Assembly (NCBI GenBank): GCA_029932755.1
Contig: JAOZPK010000044.1
Location: 1,264-9,757, forward strand
DNA: 8,494 nucleotides
DNA from: Candidatus Cloacimonadota bacterium
GTDB lineage: Bacteria; Cloacimonadota; Cloacimonadia; Cloacimonadales; TCS61
Direction of reading: 5' to 3'
Below the pieces are notes generated by a model, which saw nothing but the letters and a program-made list of their open reading frames with translations, was not told the origin of the DNA and made no database searches. Positions 1 to 5,187 of this stretch are shown piece after piece. Position 1 is the first letter of the stretch. Every line of letters starts with the position of its first letter. A program made the translations under genes and the position numbers.

Positions 1-86
1 TTAAGCTGGAAATAATTTTTCCAAGTGGTGAAAAAAAATTGTTGATGATAAATGATATAAACAAAATTGTGATTATAGAAGAATAA
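1..86 (+). CDS. C-terminal end of a protein entering from the left, ASPIC/UnbV-like tail
   Basis: Reading the frame that begins at base 3 gives 27 residues ending at a TAA at 84-86. The tail contains LEIIFPSGEKK, then a short hydrophobic strand and a final IVIIEE. ASPIC/UnbV domains (PF07593), found at the end of FG-GAP/VCBS-repeat secreted proteins, typically close with a strand, a W/F-P-S-G turn, a Leu-rich strand, and an N-x-x-x-x-I-x-E ending, which this resembles. The other two frames stop within the first 30 bases. Only the tail is visible, so the family call is an inference from a short motif, and the reading frame itself is better supported than the family. No clear terminator follows; the next feature is an inverted-repeat element. 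Confidence 0.5.
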   Translation, partial: KLEIIFPSGEKKLLMINDINKIVIIEE

Positions 87-111
87 AGTGTTTTGTAAAA
101 TTAGAAAATGA

Positions 112-267
112 TTGTCTTTCTGAGGTTTCTATTAGTTTTACTTTCGACTGCGTCCGGCGTAGCTTTAGCAAAGACGGAAGAATCTTGTGAAAGTTCTTGC
201 AGCTTTACTTCTCGTGAAAGCAGAGATCCTTCCTGAGAGCAGCGTGAAAGTTACATCAGGATGACAA
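112..267. repeat. Nested inverted-repeat intergenic element (long form)
   Basis: The ends are imperfect inverted repeats: TTGTCTTTCTGA (112-123) pairs with TCAGGATGACAA (256-267) at 10 of 12 positions. Inside lies a second pair, GGAAGAATCT (176-185) and AGATCCTTCC (224-233), matching at 9 of 10. The centre (186-223) has further short GTGAAAG / CTTTAC complementarities. It is visibly richer in G and C than the flanking sequence. No open reading frame or transposase is present, so it resembles a non-autonomous, MITE-like intergenic repeat that could fold into a long hairpin. The same two end sequences recur at 1205-1232. Confidence 0.6.
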
Positions 268-311
268 AATATTTACTTTTATAAAACCATAATTGAAAAA
301 GAGGAGAAATT

Positions 312-1136
312 ATGAAATATAAATTATTATTTGTTGGATTATTGGTTGCAATGTCAACCCAGTTATTTTCATGGGGAGGTTTAGGTCATGAAGTCATCAC
401 ACGTCTAGCAATCGATGGACTTCCTGATGAGATGGGGTTTATAAAGGAGAACAACGAATATTTATGTGAGCATTCCACAGATCCTGATAAAAGAAAAAGT
501 GAAGATCCAACGGAAAGAAATAAACATTTTATTGATGTTGACCGTTATGAAGAATTTAACATTGGTGAGATGATTATTGATAAAACTAAATTGATTGAGA
601 TCTATGGAGAAGATATTGTAGATAAAATGGGTATCTTACCTTGGAATACTGTTGATGTTCTTAATAATCTGACCATTGCCATGAAAGAAAACAATAAAGA
701 TGAAATACTTTTCTTTGCAGCTGATCTAGCACATTATGTAGGAGATGCACATCAGCCACAACATAATATTCTAAATTATAATGGGAAACTGACCAACCAG
801 AGAGGTATTCATGGGAGATATGAAATTGATTTGATCGATGCGAATCTTAAAGAGTTGGAAACGAATATTTCACCGATAGAAATAATTTATGTTAAAGAGC
901 CACTTCAATTCATATTTAATTATTGTACGCAAGCAAATAGCTTTGCCGGTTTAATAGAATTGGCCGATCTTCATGCTCTTAGATATAGTGGAAATGAGTA
1001 TAATGAGGAGTATTTCAATATTTTCTGGTTCAGAACAAAATTTATGACGTTCCATCAATTCTCTAATGCAGCAGAGGATTTGGCGTCAATGTATTACACC
1101 GCCTGGATAAATGCAGGTAAACCTGAAATAAAATAA
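312..1136 (+). CDS. Secreted zinc-dependent phospholipase C / S1-P1 nuclease family protein
   Basis: The 274-residue protein starts at ATG 312 behind GAGGAG (301-306). A signal peptide of about 20 residues ends just before W21. The segment W21-G-G-L-G-H26 matches the mature N-terminus of this superfamily, where the N-terminal Trp and nearby His bind zinc. Further likely ligands are D57 or D59, H72 (KHFID), H141 and D145 (HYVGD), H151 (QPQH), and H167 with E171 (HGRYE). The H141/D145/H151 spacing equals that of Bacillus cereus phospholipase C H118/D122/H128, and the final H-x3-E pair also follows the phospholipase pattern, where S1/P1 nucleases have Asp. These residues should hold three zinc ions for phosphodiester hydrolysis. 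Substrate (phospholipid or nucleic acid) cannot be decided from sequence. The gene appears monocistronic and likely exports its product to the periplasm or outside the cell. Confidence 0.85.
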   Translation: MKYKLLFVGLLVAMSTQLFSWGGLGHEVITRLAIDGLPDEMGFIKENNEYLCEHSTDPDKRKSEDPTERNKHFIDVDRYEEFNIGEMIIDKTKLIEIYGEDIVDKMGILPWNTVDVLNNLTIAMKENNKDEILFFAADLAHYVGDAHQPQHNILNYNGKLTNQRGIHGRYEIDLIDANLKELETNISPIEIIYVKEPLQFIFNYCTQANSFAGLIELADLHALRYSGNEYNEEYFNIFWFRTKFMTFHQFSNAAEDLASMYYTAWINAGKPEIK

Positions 1137-1143
1137 ATAGAAA

Positions 1144-1165
1144 AAGGCGGTCAAATGACCGCCTT
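1144..1165. terminator. Bidirectional intrinsic terminator between convergent genes
   Basis: AAGGCGGTCA (1144-1153) is perfectly complementary to TGACCGCCTT (1156-1165), a GC-rich 10-bp stem with a tight loop. It begins 7 bases after the stop of the plus-strand gene. In the minus direction the stem is followed by a TTTTT run (complement of 1145-1141), a good terminator for the lipoprotein transcript. In the plus direction the T-tract is broken (TTATATTACT), so termination there is probably weaker. Confidence 0.85.
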
Positions 1166-1204
1166 ATATTACTAATAAGTTTTACTCTGATGTTTTATTA
1201 TCCT

Positions 1205-1232
1205 TTGTCTTTCGACAGGCTCAGGATGACAA
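1205..1232. repeat. Short form of the intergenic repeat family
   Basis: This 28-base stretch starts TTGTCTTTC (1205-1213), identical to the left end of the long element (112-120). It ends TCAGGATGACAA (1221-1232), identical to that element's right end (256-267). The internal 150-odd bases are absent and only GACAGGC separates the ends. It lies 4 bases downstream of the lipoprotein stop codon, between that gene and its terminator, so it is transcribed in the lipoprotein 3' untranslated region. TTGTC...GACAA makes it a weak inverted repeat of its own. Confidence 0.6.
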
Positions 1233-1236
1233 CTTT

Positions 1237-2028
1237 TTAAAAAGAACCAAGAATTGTTGTAGCGTCCTTACCTTTTGCAATTATTGTACTTTGCCAGAGT
1301 GTTTCACCTTTATCAATTATTTTGTATTTGGCAACACCACCAGGCACTTCGTTAGTGATCCACCATTCTACATTTCCCTGTCCGTAAACCGCGAGGAATA
1401 CCACATGGTCACAATTGAATACTCCAGCTTTAGTTTTTAAGCTTACCTTTCCTTTTGTTGCTCCCTTGATGCTTTCATCCGTAACTTCTTGAGGTGGGAA
1501 GTAGATCTGCTGTCCGGATACTGGAATTTCACCTTCGTTTCCCTCTGCATCTTTTGCTCGTAATCTTAAAAGAGAACCATCTAGTGAGATCAATATTTCA
1601 TAAATCCATATATCTTCCCCTTCTGTCCAAGAAACTCTACACCAATGATTTCCATTCTCGTCCACTTTTAAGTAAGCACGTTCCAGTTCAATGGAATTAT
1701 TGCCATCAGTAACGATCTCAAATTTTGCCCAATCACCAGGTGCATAATCAACTTGACCAAGCCATAACCCTCCGGCAGAGAAGGCATAAGTGAATACGAT
1801 CTGAGCCTGCATAGCCATGAAATTTCCCCAGTTTGCAGAACGTGGTGGTGGAAGTTTCTCTTTTGGTGCAGTTTGTCTGTAAGCTTCATTTTCTGCATGT
1901 TCACCAATAGCTCTTTCAATTCCACGACTTATTCCTCTGGATATTGGATTGGAACCACCGATGCAGCCCGTTGTAATAATAATAATGAACGAAATTAAAA
2001 CATAAATGAATAACTTGTTTTTTTTCAT
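1237..2028 (-). CDS. Lipoprotein of unknown function
   Basis: The start chosen is ATG at 2028 (263 residues), because AGGAGG sits 5 bases upstream. A longer frame reaching 2082 would put an extra 18 residues ahead of an otherwise textbook signal sequence. The N-terminus is MKKNK, a hydrophobic stretch (residues 6-18), and ITTGC with C22 as the likely lipidated Cys; Thr at -3 is slightly off the lipobox consensus. Ile at +2 does not suggest retention in the inner membrane. Residues 28-60 are a charged linker containing SRGI twice. The rest looks beta-rich, with YAPGDWAKFEI (95-105), a central strand-turn region, then AGVFNCDHV (201-209) and WWITNEVPGGVAKY (222-235). The last pattern, a WI-x-x-E-VPGG-x-x-KY segment, recalls beta-sheet periplasmic proteins of the DUF3108/DUF4412 style, but this is not a firm match. 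Function unknown. It is last in the minus cluster and has its own candidate promoter. Confidence 0.75.
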   Translation of the reverse strand: MKKNKLFIYVLISFIIIITTGCIGGSNPISRGISRGIERAIGEHAENEAYRQTAPKEKLPPPRSANWGNFMAMQAQIVFTYAFSAGGLWLGQVDYAPGDWAKFEIVTDGNNSIELERAYLKVDENGNHWCRVSWTEGEDIWIYEILISLDGSLLRLRAKDAEGNEGEIPVSGQQIYFPPQEVTDESIKGATKGKVSLKTKAGVFNCDHVVFLAVYGQGNVEWWITNEVPGGVAKYKIIDKGETLWQSTIIAKGKDATTILGSF

Positions 2029-2066
2029 AATATCCTCCTTTTCATAATAATTTTTATTGCCAGTCA

Positions 2067-2095
2067 ATTCGATATATTGCAATGAGTTCTGTCAA
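2067..2095 (-). promoter_or_regulatory. Candidate sigma70-type promoter for the lipoprotein gene
   Basis: On the minus strand a perfect TTGACA (2095-2090) is followed after 17 bases by TCGAAT (2072-2067), which matches the -10 consensus at 4 of 6 positions. The -10 element ends 38 bases before the ATG at 2028. The site lies in the 98-base gap after folC, so the lipoprotein can probably be transcribed independently of folC. Confidence 0.45.
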
Positions 2096-2126
2096 TATAT
2101 TTGGTAAATTGAGTTTCAAAAAACCG

Positions 2127-3425
2127 CTATTTCTTAATAATTAATGCCTTCTCTTTTAACACTTCGGAGATTGTATATAGTGAACCTGAGATCATCACGA
2201 TATCATTTTTATTAGCATCTGTTATTGCTTTTTTCACAGCAGAAATAACATCTTCATAAACTTCATATGGTTTATTATAAAGTTTTACAAATTTTGCTTG
2301 ATCTTCAATTTCCGCAGCTCGATTCGATTTATTTTTTGTTATATAAATTTTATGACTCACACTGCAAATATCTTTAATAATTGTTTCCAATTTTTTATCC
2401 CGCAAAATTGCCAGAACGAAATATATTTTTTTATTTGGGAAGAGATCGAGCAAATTATTCTTTAGTGCTTTTATGCCTTCTTCGTTGTGAGCACCATCAA
2501 TAATTACGGTTGGTTTTTGGGAAATTATCTGCATTCTTCCTTGCCAATTCACATGAATTAATGCTTTATAAATCTTTTGTTTATCAAGTCGTCTACCTGT
2601 TTTTTGCAGAAATATATTAAATGCTGTAATCGCTATTGCTGTATTAAATGCCTGATGTTTTCCCAATAAATTAACAACTACATTTTCCATATCGAGTTGA
2701 AGTGAATGATAATCAAATGAAGTTCTAGAATCATTTATTTCGATATTAGAAATTGAAAAATCCTTTCCATATTCCAGAACAGGAGCATTTAATTCTTTGG
2801 CTCTCTGTCTTATCACTTTAGTTGCTTCTGCTGGTATTTTTCCAAGAACTACAGGGGTGTTTGTTTTGATAATACCGGCTTTCTCAAAGGCAATTTTTTC
2901 TATTGAATTCCCAAGGCTTTTTGTATGATCGTATGAGATTGTTGTAATAACCGTAACAGTTGATTCAAATGGATTTGTACCATCTAGTCTGCCACCTAAT
3001 CCAACTTCAAATATTGCATTATCAATATTGTTTGAATGGAAAATATCAAATGCCATTGATGTTGTTATCTCAAAGAATGAAGCTTCATTTTCTTTCAGAA
3101 CAGATTCCCATTTTTTATAGGTGGAAATTAATTCATTCAATTTAATATTTTTCCCATTTAGTCGAATTCGTTCGCGATAATCAACTAGGTGAGGTGAAGT
3201 GTTTAGCCCCGTTTTCATGCCGTATTGTAATGATATGGCTTCACACATTGCAGCTGTAGAGCCCTTTCCATTTGTTCCGGCTAGATGGATTCCCTTTAAT
3301 TTTTTATTAGGTGAATCCATTGCCTCTAGAATACTAAGCATTCTTTCCAATCCGAGTTTTACATTACCGGAATGTCGTTGATAGATATAATCTAAAAATT
3401 CTTGATATTCCATAAATATTTCCAT
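2127..3425 (-). CDS. folC: Bifunctional folylpolyglutamate / dihydrofolate synthase FolC
   Basis: FolC adds glutamate to dihydropteroate and/or reduced folates using ATP, in the cytoplasm. The start chosen is ATG 3425 (432 residues), 7 bases after GGAGGT; the in-frame TTG at 3440 overlaps that ribosome binding site and is unlikely. Family motifs appear in order: P-loop GTNGKGS (50-56), TSPHL (76-80), RERI (84-87), FFEITTSMAF (117-126), EVGLGGRLDGTN (140-151), SYDHTKSLG (164-172), EKAGIIK (181-187), LGKHQAFNTAIA (254-265), WQGRM (294-298) and DGAHN (310-314). Length is typical of the full two-domain Mur-ligase-like enzyme. Whether it has both activities or only one cannot be read from sequence. 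It follows the pseudopilin-like gene by 52 bases, and that gap holds a hairpin covering the ribosome binding site. Confidence 0.95.
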   Translation of the reverse strand: MEIFMEYQEFLDYIYQRHSGNVKLGLERMLSILEAMDSPNKKLKGIHLAGTNGKGSTAAMCEAISLQYGMKTGLNTSPHLVDYRERIRLNGKNIKLNELISTYKKWESVLKENEASFFEITTSMAFDIFHSNNIDNAIFEVGLGGRLDGTNPFESTVTVITTISYDHTKSLGNSIEKIAFEKAGIIKTNTPVVLGKIPAEATKVIRQRAKELNAPVLEYGKDFSISNIEINDSRTSFDYHSLQLDMENVVVNLLGKHQAFNTAIAITAFNIFLQKTGRRLDKQKIYKALIHVNWQGRMQIISQKPTVIIDGAHNEEGIKALKNNLLDLFPNKKIYFVLAILRDKKLETIIKDICSVSHKIYITKNKSNRAAEIEDQAKFVKLYNKPYEVYEDVISAVKKAITDANKNDIVMISGSLYTISEVLKEKALIIKK

Positions 3426-3457
3426 AAAAAATACCTCCAAGGTTAGCTTGAAGGTAT
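3426..3457 (-). promoter_or_regulatory. Hairpin plus T-run enclosing the folC ribosome binding site
   Basis: In the minus-strand transcript, the arm at 3457-3447 (ATACCTTCAAG) pairs with the arm at 3441-3431 (CTTGGAGGTAT) to give an 11-bp stem with one G-U pair and a 5-base loop. The GGAGGT of folC (3438-3433) lies in the 3' arm. A run of six T bases (3431-3426) follows at once and leads directly into the ATG at 3425. The same structure could therefore act as a weak terminator for the upstream gene, as a translational lid on folC, or both. The plus-strand version has a C-A mismatch at the G-U position. Confidence 0.6.
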
Positions 3458-3477
3458 AATTAATTTAAATATTAATT

Positions 3478-3843
3478 TTATTCGAGAAGACTTTCCGGAA
3501 GAACATGATCTTCGAATTTATCATGGTTCGGGCAGGTAACAATGATTTCTCCTGTCTCAAAATCTCCACGCATGAAATACTTATCTCCAACACCTTTTTC
3601 AGGGCATTCGTATGTTGTTTTAAGATAGTTCATTCTCATAAGATCGCGTGCTGTGCCTTCAAAATTTTCTTCCCTTTCATTCATATATGATTTAATAGCT
3701 TTATAAATAGTAGTCATATTTTTGATACATTGTTCGGTCTTCTGTTTTTTATTAACATTATAGGTCTGTGGTAAGATCAATATGAAAAACAAAACTATTA
3801 ATGCAACGAAACTAATTATCTTATAGATATTAAGCTTTTTCAT
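3478..3843 (-). CDS. Small membrane-anchored pseudopilin-like protein
   Basis: The 121-residue protein starts at ATG 3843 with GAGGAG five bases upstream. One hydrophobic helix (about residues 9-25) follows MKKLNIYK, so it is probably an inner-membrane protein with its C-terminus outside the cytoplasm. After the helix come C39-I-K-N-M, an amphipathic helix (IYKAIKSYMNE), F61-E-G-T then DLMRMNYL, C80-P-E-K-G, D-K-Y, an F-E-T-G-E-I-I-V strand and C104-P-N-H. This order (helix, C-x-x-N, helix, a CP-x-x-G turn, a GD-x-x-TG strand, CPNH) resembles GspG-like pseudopilin passenger domains found in many small bacterial proteins. There is no G-F-x-x-x-E prepilin cleavage site, so it may not be processed as a true pilin. 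It is first in the minus cluster ahead of folC. Role unknown. Confidence 0.75.
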   Translation of the reverse strand: MKKLNIYKIISFVALIVLFFILILPQTYNVNKKQKTEQCIKNMTTIYKAIKSYMNEREENFEGTARDLMRMNYLKTTYECPEKGVGDKYFMRGDFETGEIIVTCPNHDKFEDHVLPESLLE

Positions 3844-3865
3844 TCTAACTCCTCAATTTTTTTCG

Positions 3866-3895
3866 ATAACACCTTTTGTACGAGATTTTCGTCAA
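3866..3895 (-). promoter_or_regulatory. Candidate promoter for the pseudopilin-like/folC cluster
   Basis: On the minus strand TTGACG (3895-3890) is followed after 18 bases by TGTTAT (3871-3866), 5 of 6 and 4 of 6 matches to sigma70 elements. It ends 22 bases before the start codon of the pseudopilin-like gene. Support is sequence matching only. Confidence 0.35.
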
Positions 3896-3904
3896 GCTTT
3901 TTGT

Positions 3905-3932
3905 TTGAGGTAAAAGGCAGACTGATTATACT
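3905..3932 (+). promoter_or_regulatory. Candidate promoter for serA
   Basis: TTGAGG (3905-3910) and TATACT (3927-3932) are 16 bases apart and lie 52 bases upstream of the serA ATG. An alternative is TTGACT (3932-3937) with the weaker TTTAAA (3954-3959). The choice between them cannot be made from sequence. The site overlaps the divergent control region of the opposite cluster. Confidence 0.3.
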
Positions 3933-3984
3933 TGACTGTTTAATTACTTTCTTTTTAAAGTCCAAAAAAAAATTGGAGGATATT

Positions 3985-4911
3985 ATGGCAAAGAGAGTTC
4001 TTGTAGCAACAGCAAAACCATTTGCTTCTCAAGCAGTAGTGGAGATAAAAAATATCTGTGAAGAGAGGGGTTATGAATTAATCCTGAATGAGAATTATAC
4101 TGAACAAAGTGATCTGGTAAATGCAGTTAAGGATGTAGATGCTTTGATAGTAAGAAGTGATAAGGTTACAAGTGAAGTTATAGGAAATGCTGATAATCTT
4201 AAAATTGTTATTCGTGCTGGTGCCGGATATGATAACTTAGATTGCGAAGCCGCTTCCCAAAAAGGTGTTATCTGCATGAATACTCCCGGGCAAAACTCTA
4301 ATGCCGTTGCAGAACTTGCTTTTGGAATGATGGTTTATATGGCTCGTAGCAAGTTCAACGGTAAATCTGGAACTGAGCTTAAAGGTAAAACTGTTGGTAT
4401 TCATGCTTATGGTAATGTTGGATTGAATGTTGCGAGAATTGCAAAAGGTTTTGATATGAAAGTAATTGCTTTTGATCCTTATGTAGATAATGCCATAATG
4501 GAAGCTGATGGCGTTAAACCTGTTAGTTCCGTTGAAGAACTGTACAATATAAGTGATTATTTATCAGTTCATATTCCTTCTATTCCGGCTACACAAGAAT
4601 TAATTGATCTCAGGCTTATCTCCATTATGAAGCCAGGTGCAACTATCATAAATACTGCCAGAAAAGAAGTTATTAATGAAGAAGATATGATCAAGGTTTT
4701 TGCAAATAGAGAAGACTTAAAATATGCATCTGATATTGCACCGGTGAAAGCAGATGAAATGATTAATAAATTTGGAGATCGAGTTTATTTTACTCCCAAG
4801 AAAATGGGTGCTCAAACATTGGAAGCTAATGTAAATGCGGGTGTTGCTGCTATCAATCAAATCATTGCTTATTTCGAAAAAGGTGATACTACATTTCAAG
4901 TAAATAAATAA
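3985..4911 (+). CDS. serA: D-3-phosphoglycerate dehydrogenase, short form without ACT domain
   Basis: This enzyme oxidises 3-phosphoglycerate to 3-phosphohydroxypyruvate with NAD, the first step of serine synthesis in the cytoplasm. The start chosen is ATG 3985 (308 residues) with GGAGG 5 bases upstream; the open frame to 3901 begins at a TTG lacking such a site. Visible motifs are RAGAGYDN (77-84), MNTPGQNSNAVAELAFG (98-114), the dinucleotide-binding turn GIHAYGNVG (138-146) with the acidic FDPY (163-166), NTARKEVINE (223-232) with the catalytic Arg at 226, and TPKKMGAQT (270-278). The usual catalytic His of the TP-H-GG/AST motif is Lys272 here. This, the GIHAYGNVG turn and the KKMGAQT-x-EAN ending match the SerA type I recall from Bacteroides. 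There is no regulatory ACT domain. It stands alone between a divergent promoter region and an intrinsic terminator. Confidence 0.92.
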   Translation: MAKRVLVATAKPFASQAVVEIKNICEERGYELILNENYTEQSDLVNAVKDVDALIVRSDKVTSEVIGNADNLKIVIRAGAGYDNLDCEAASQKGVICMNTPGQNSNAVAELAFGMMVYMARSKFNGKSGTELKGKTVGIHAYGNVGLNVARIAKGFDMKVIAFDPYVDNAIMEADGVKPVSSVEELYNISDYLSVHIPSIPATQELIDLRLISIMKPGATIINTARKEVINEEDMIKVFANREDLKYASDIAPVKADEMINKFGDRVYFTPKKMGAQTLEANVNAGVAAINQIIAYFEKGDTTFQVNK

Positions 4912-4938
4912 AATAATAATCAAGTTAATAATAAAATT

Positions 4939-4968
4939 AAGAGCCTGTCAATAGAGAGGCTCTTTTTT
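4939..4968 (+). terminator. Intrinsic terminator of serA
   Basis: AAGAGCCT (4939-4946) pairs perfectly with AGGCTCTT (4957-4964) around a 10-base loop. A T-run continues through 4968. It begins 27 bases past the serA stop codon. Confidence 0.85.
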
Positions 4969-4978
4969 CATATAATAC

Positions 4979-5024
4979 TGACAAAAATGTGACAATAGTA
5001 ATGAATTTATGACAAATATGTCAT
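4979..5024. promoter_or_regulatory. Cluster of TGACA half-sites, possible operator
   Basis: TGACA occurs at 4979-4983, 4990-4994 and 5010-5014, and its complement TGTCA at 5019-5023. The last two form a perfect inverted repeat, ATGACA-4-TGTCAT (5009-5024). Successive direct copies start 11 and 20 bases apart, about one and two helical turns. This lies between the serA terminator and the secreted peptidase gene, roughly 115 bases upstream of that gene's candidate -10. No regulator is named by the sequence. A chance cluster in AT-rich DNA is possible. Confidence 0.35.
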
Positions 5025-5138
5025 TTCCGAGATTATACATAAGATAACGTGCAATCACTTAACTTTCTTTATAGTTTGGATTTACGTCGTTATTTATCTT
5101 TTTCTTTTTATTTGGCATATTGTTTGCGTTAATTAATT

Positions 5139-5144
5139 TATAAT
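5139..5144 (+). promoter_or_regulatory. Candidate -10 element for the secreted peptidase gene
   Basis: A perfect TATAAT lies 43 bases upstream of the ATG at 5188. No good -35 is present at 16-18 bases; the nearest, TTGGCA (5112-5117), is 21 bases away. The promoter may need an activator or use a different sigma factor. Confidence 0.35.
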
Positions 5145-5187
5145 AAAGTGCATTAAAAATCAAAAAAAATATTTATGGGAGGACGTT

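Noticed and set aside
112..267. CRISPR repeat or small structured RNA gene
   Set aside because: There are no regularly spaced repeats, and the pairing is that of nested inverted repeats whose ends recur elsewhere in the window, so a mobile intergenic repeat explains it better.
1668..1925. Second minus-strand frame inside the lipoprotein gene
   Set aside because: It is fully contained in the lipoprotein coding region in another frame, and has no upstream ribosome binding site or recognisable motif.
2029..2082. N-terminal extension of the lipoprotein by 18 residues
   Set aside because: It would place charged residues ahead of a normal lipoprotein signal and overlaps the AGGAGG that serves ATG 2028.
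3901..3984. N-terminal extension of SerA from a TTG codon
   Set aside because: The extension has no family similarity and no ribosome binding site, whereas ATG 3985 has GGAGG at ideal spacing and begins exactly where the family does.
4912..5187. Small gene between serA and the peptidase gene
   Set aside because: No frame with a start codon and ribosome binding site was found; the region holds the serA terminator, the TGACA cluster and the -10 candidate.
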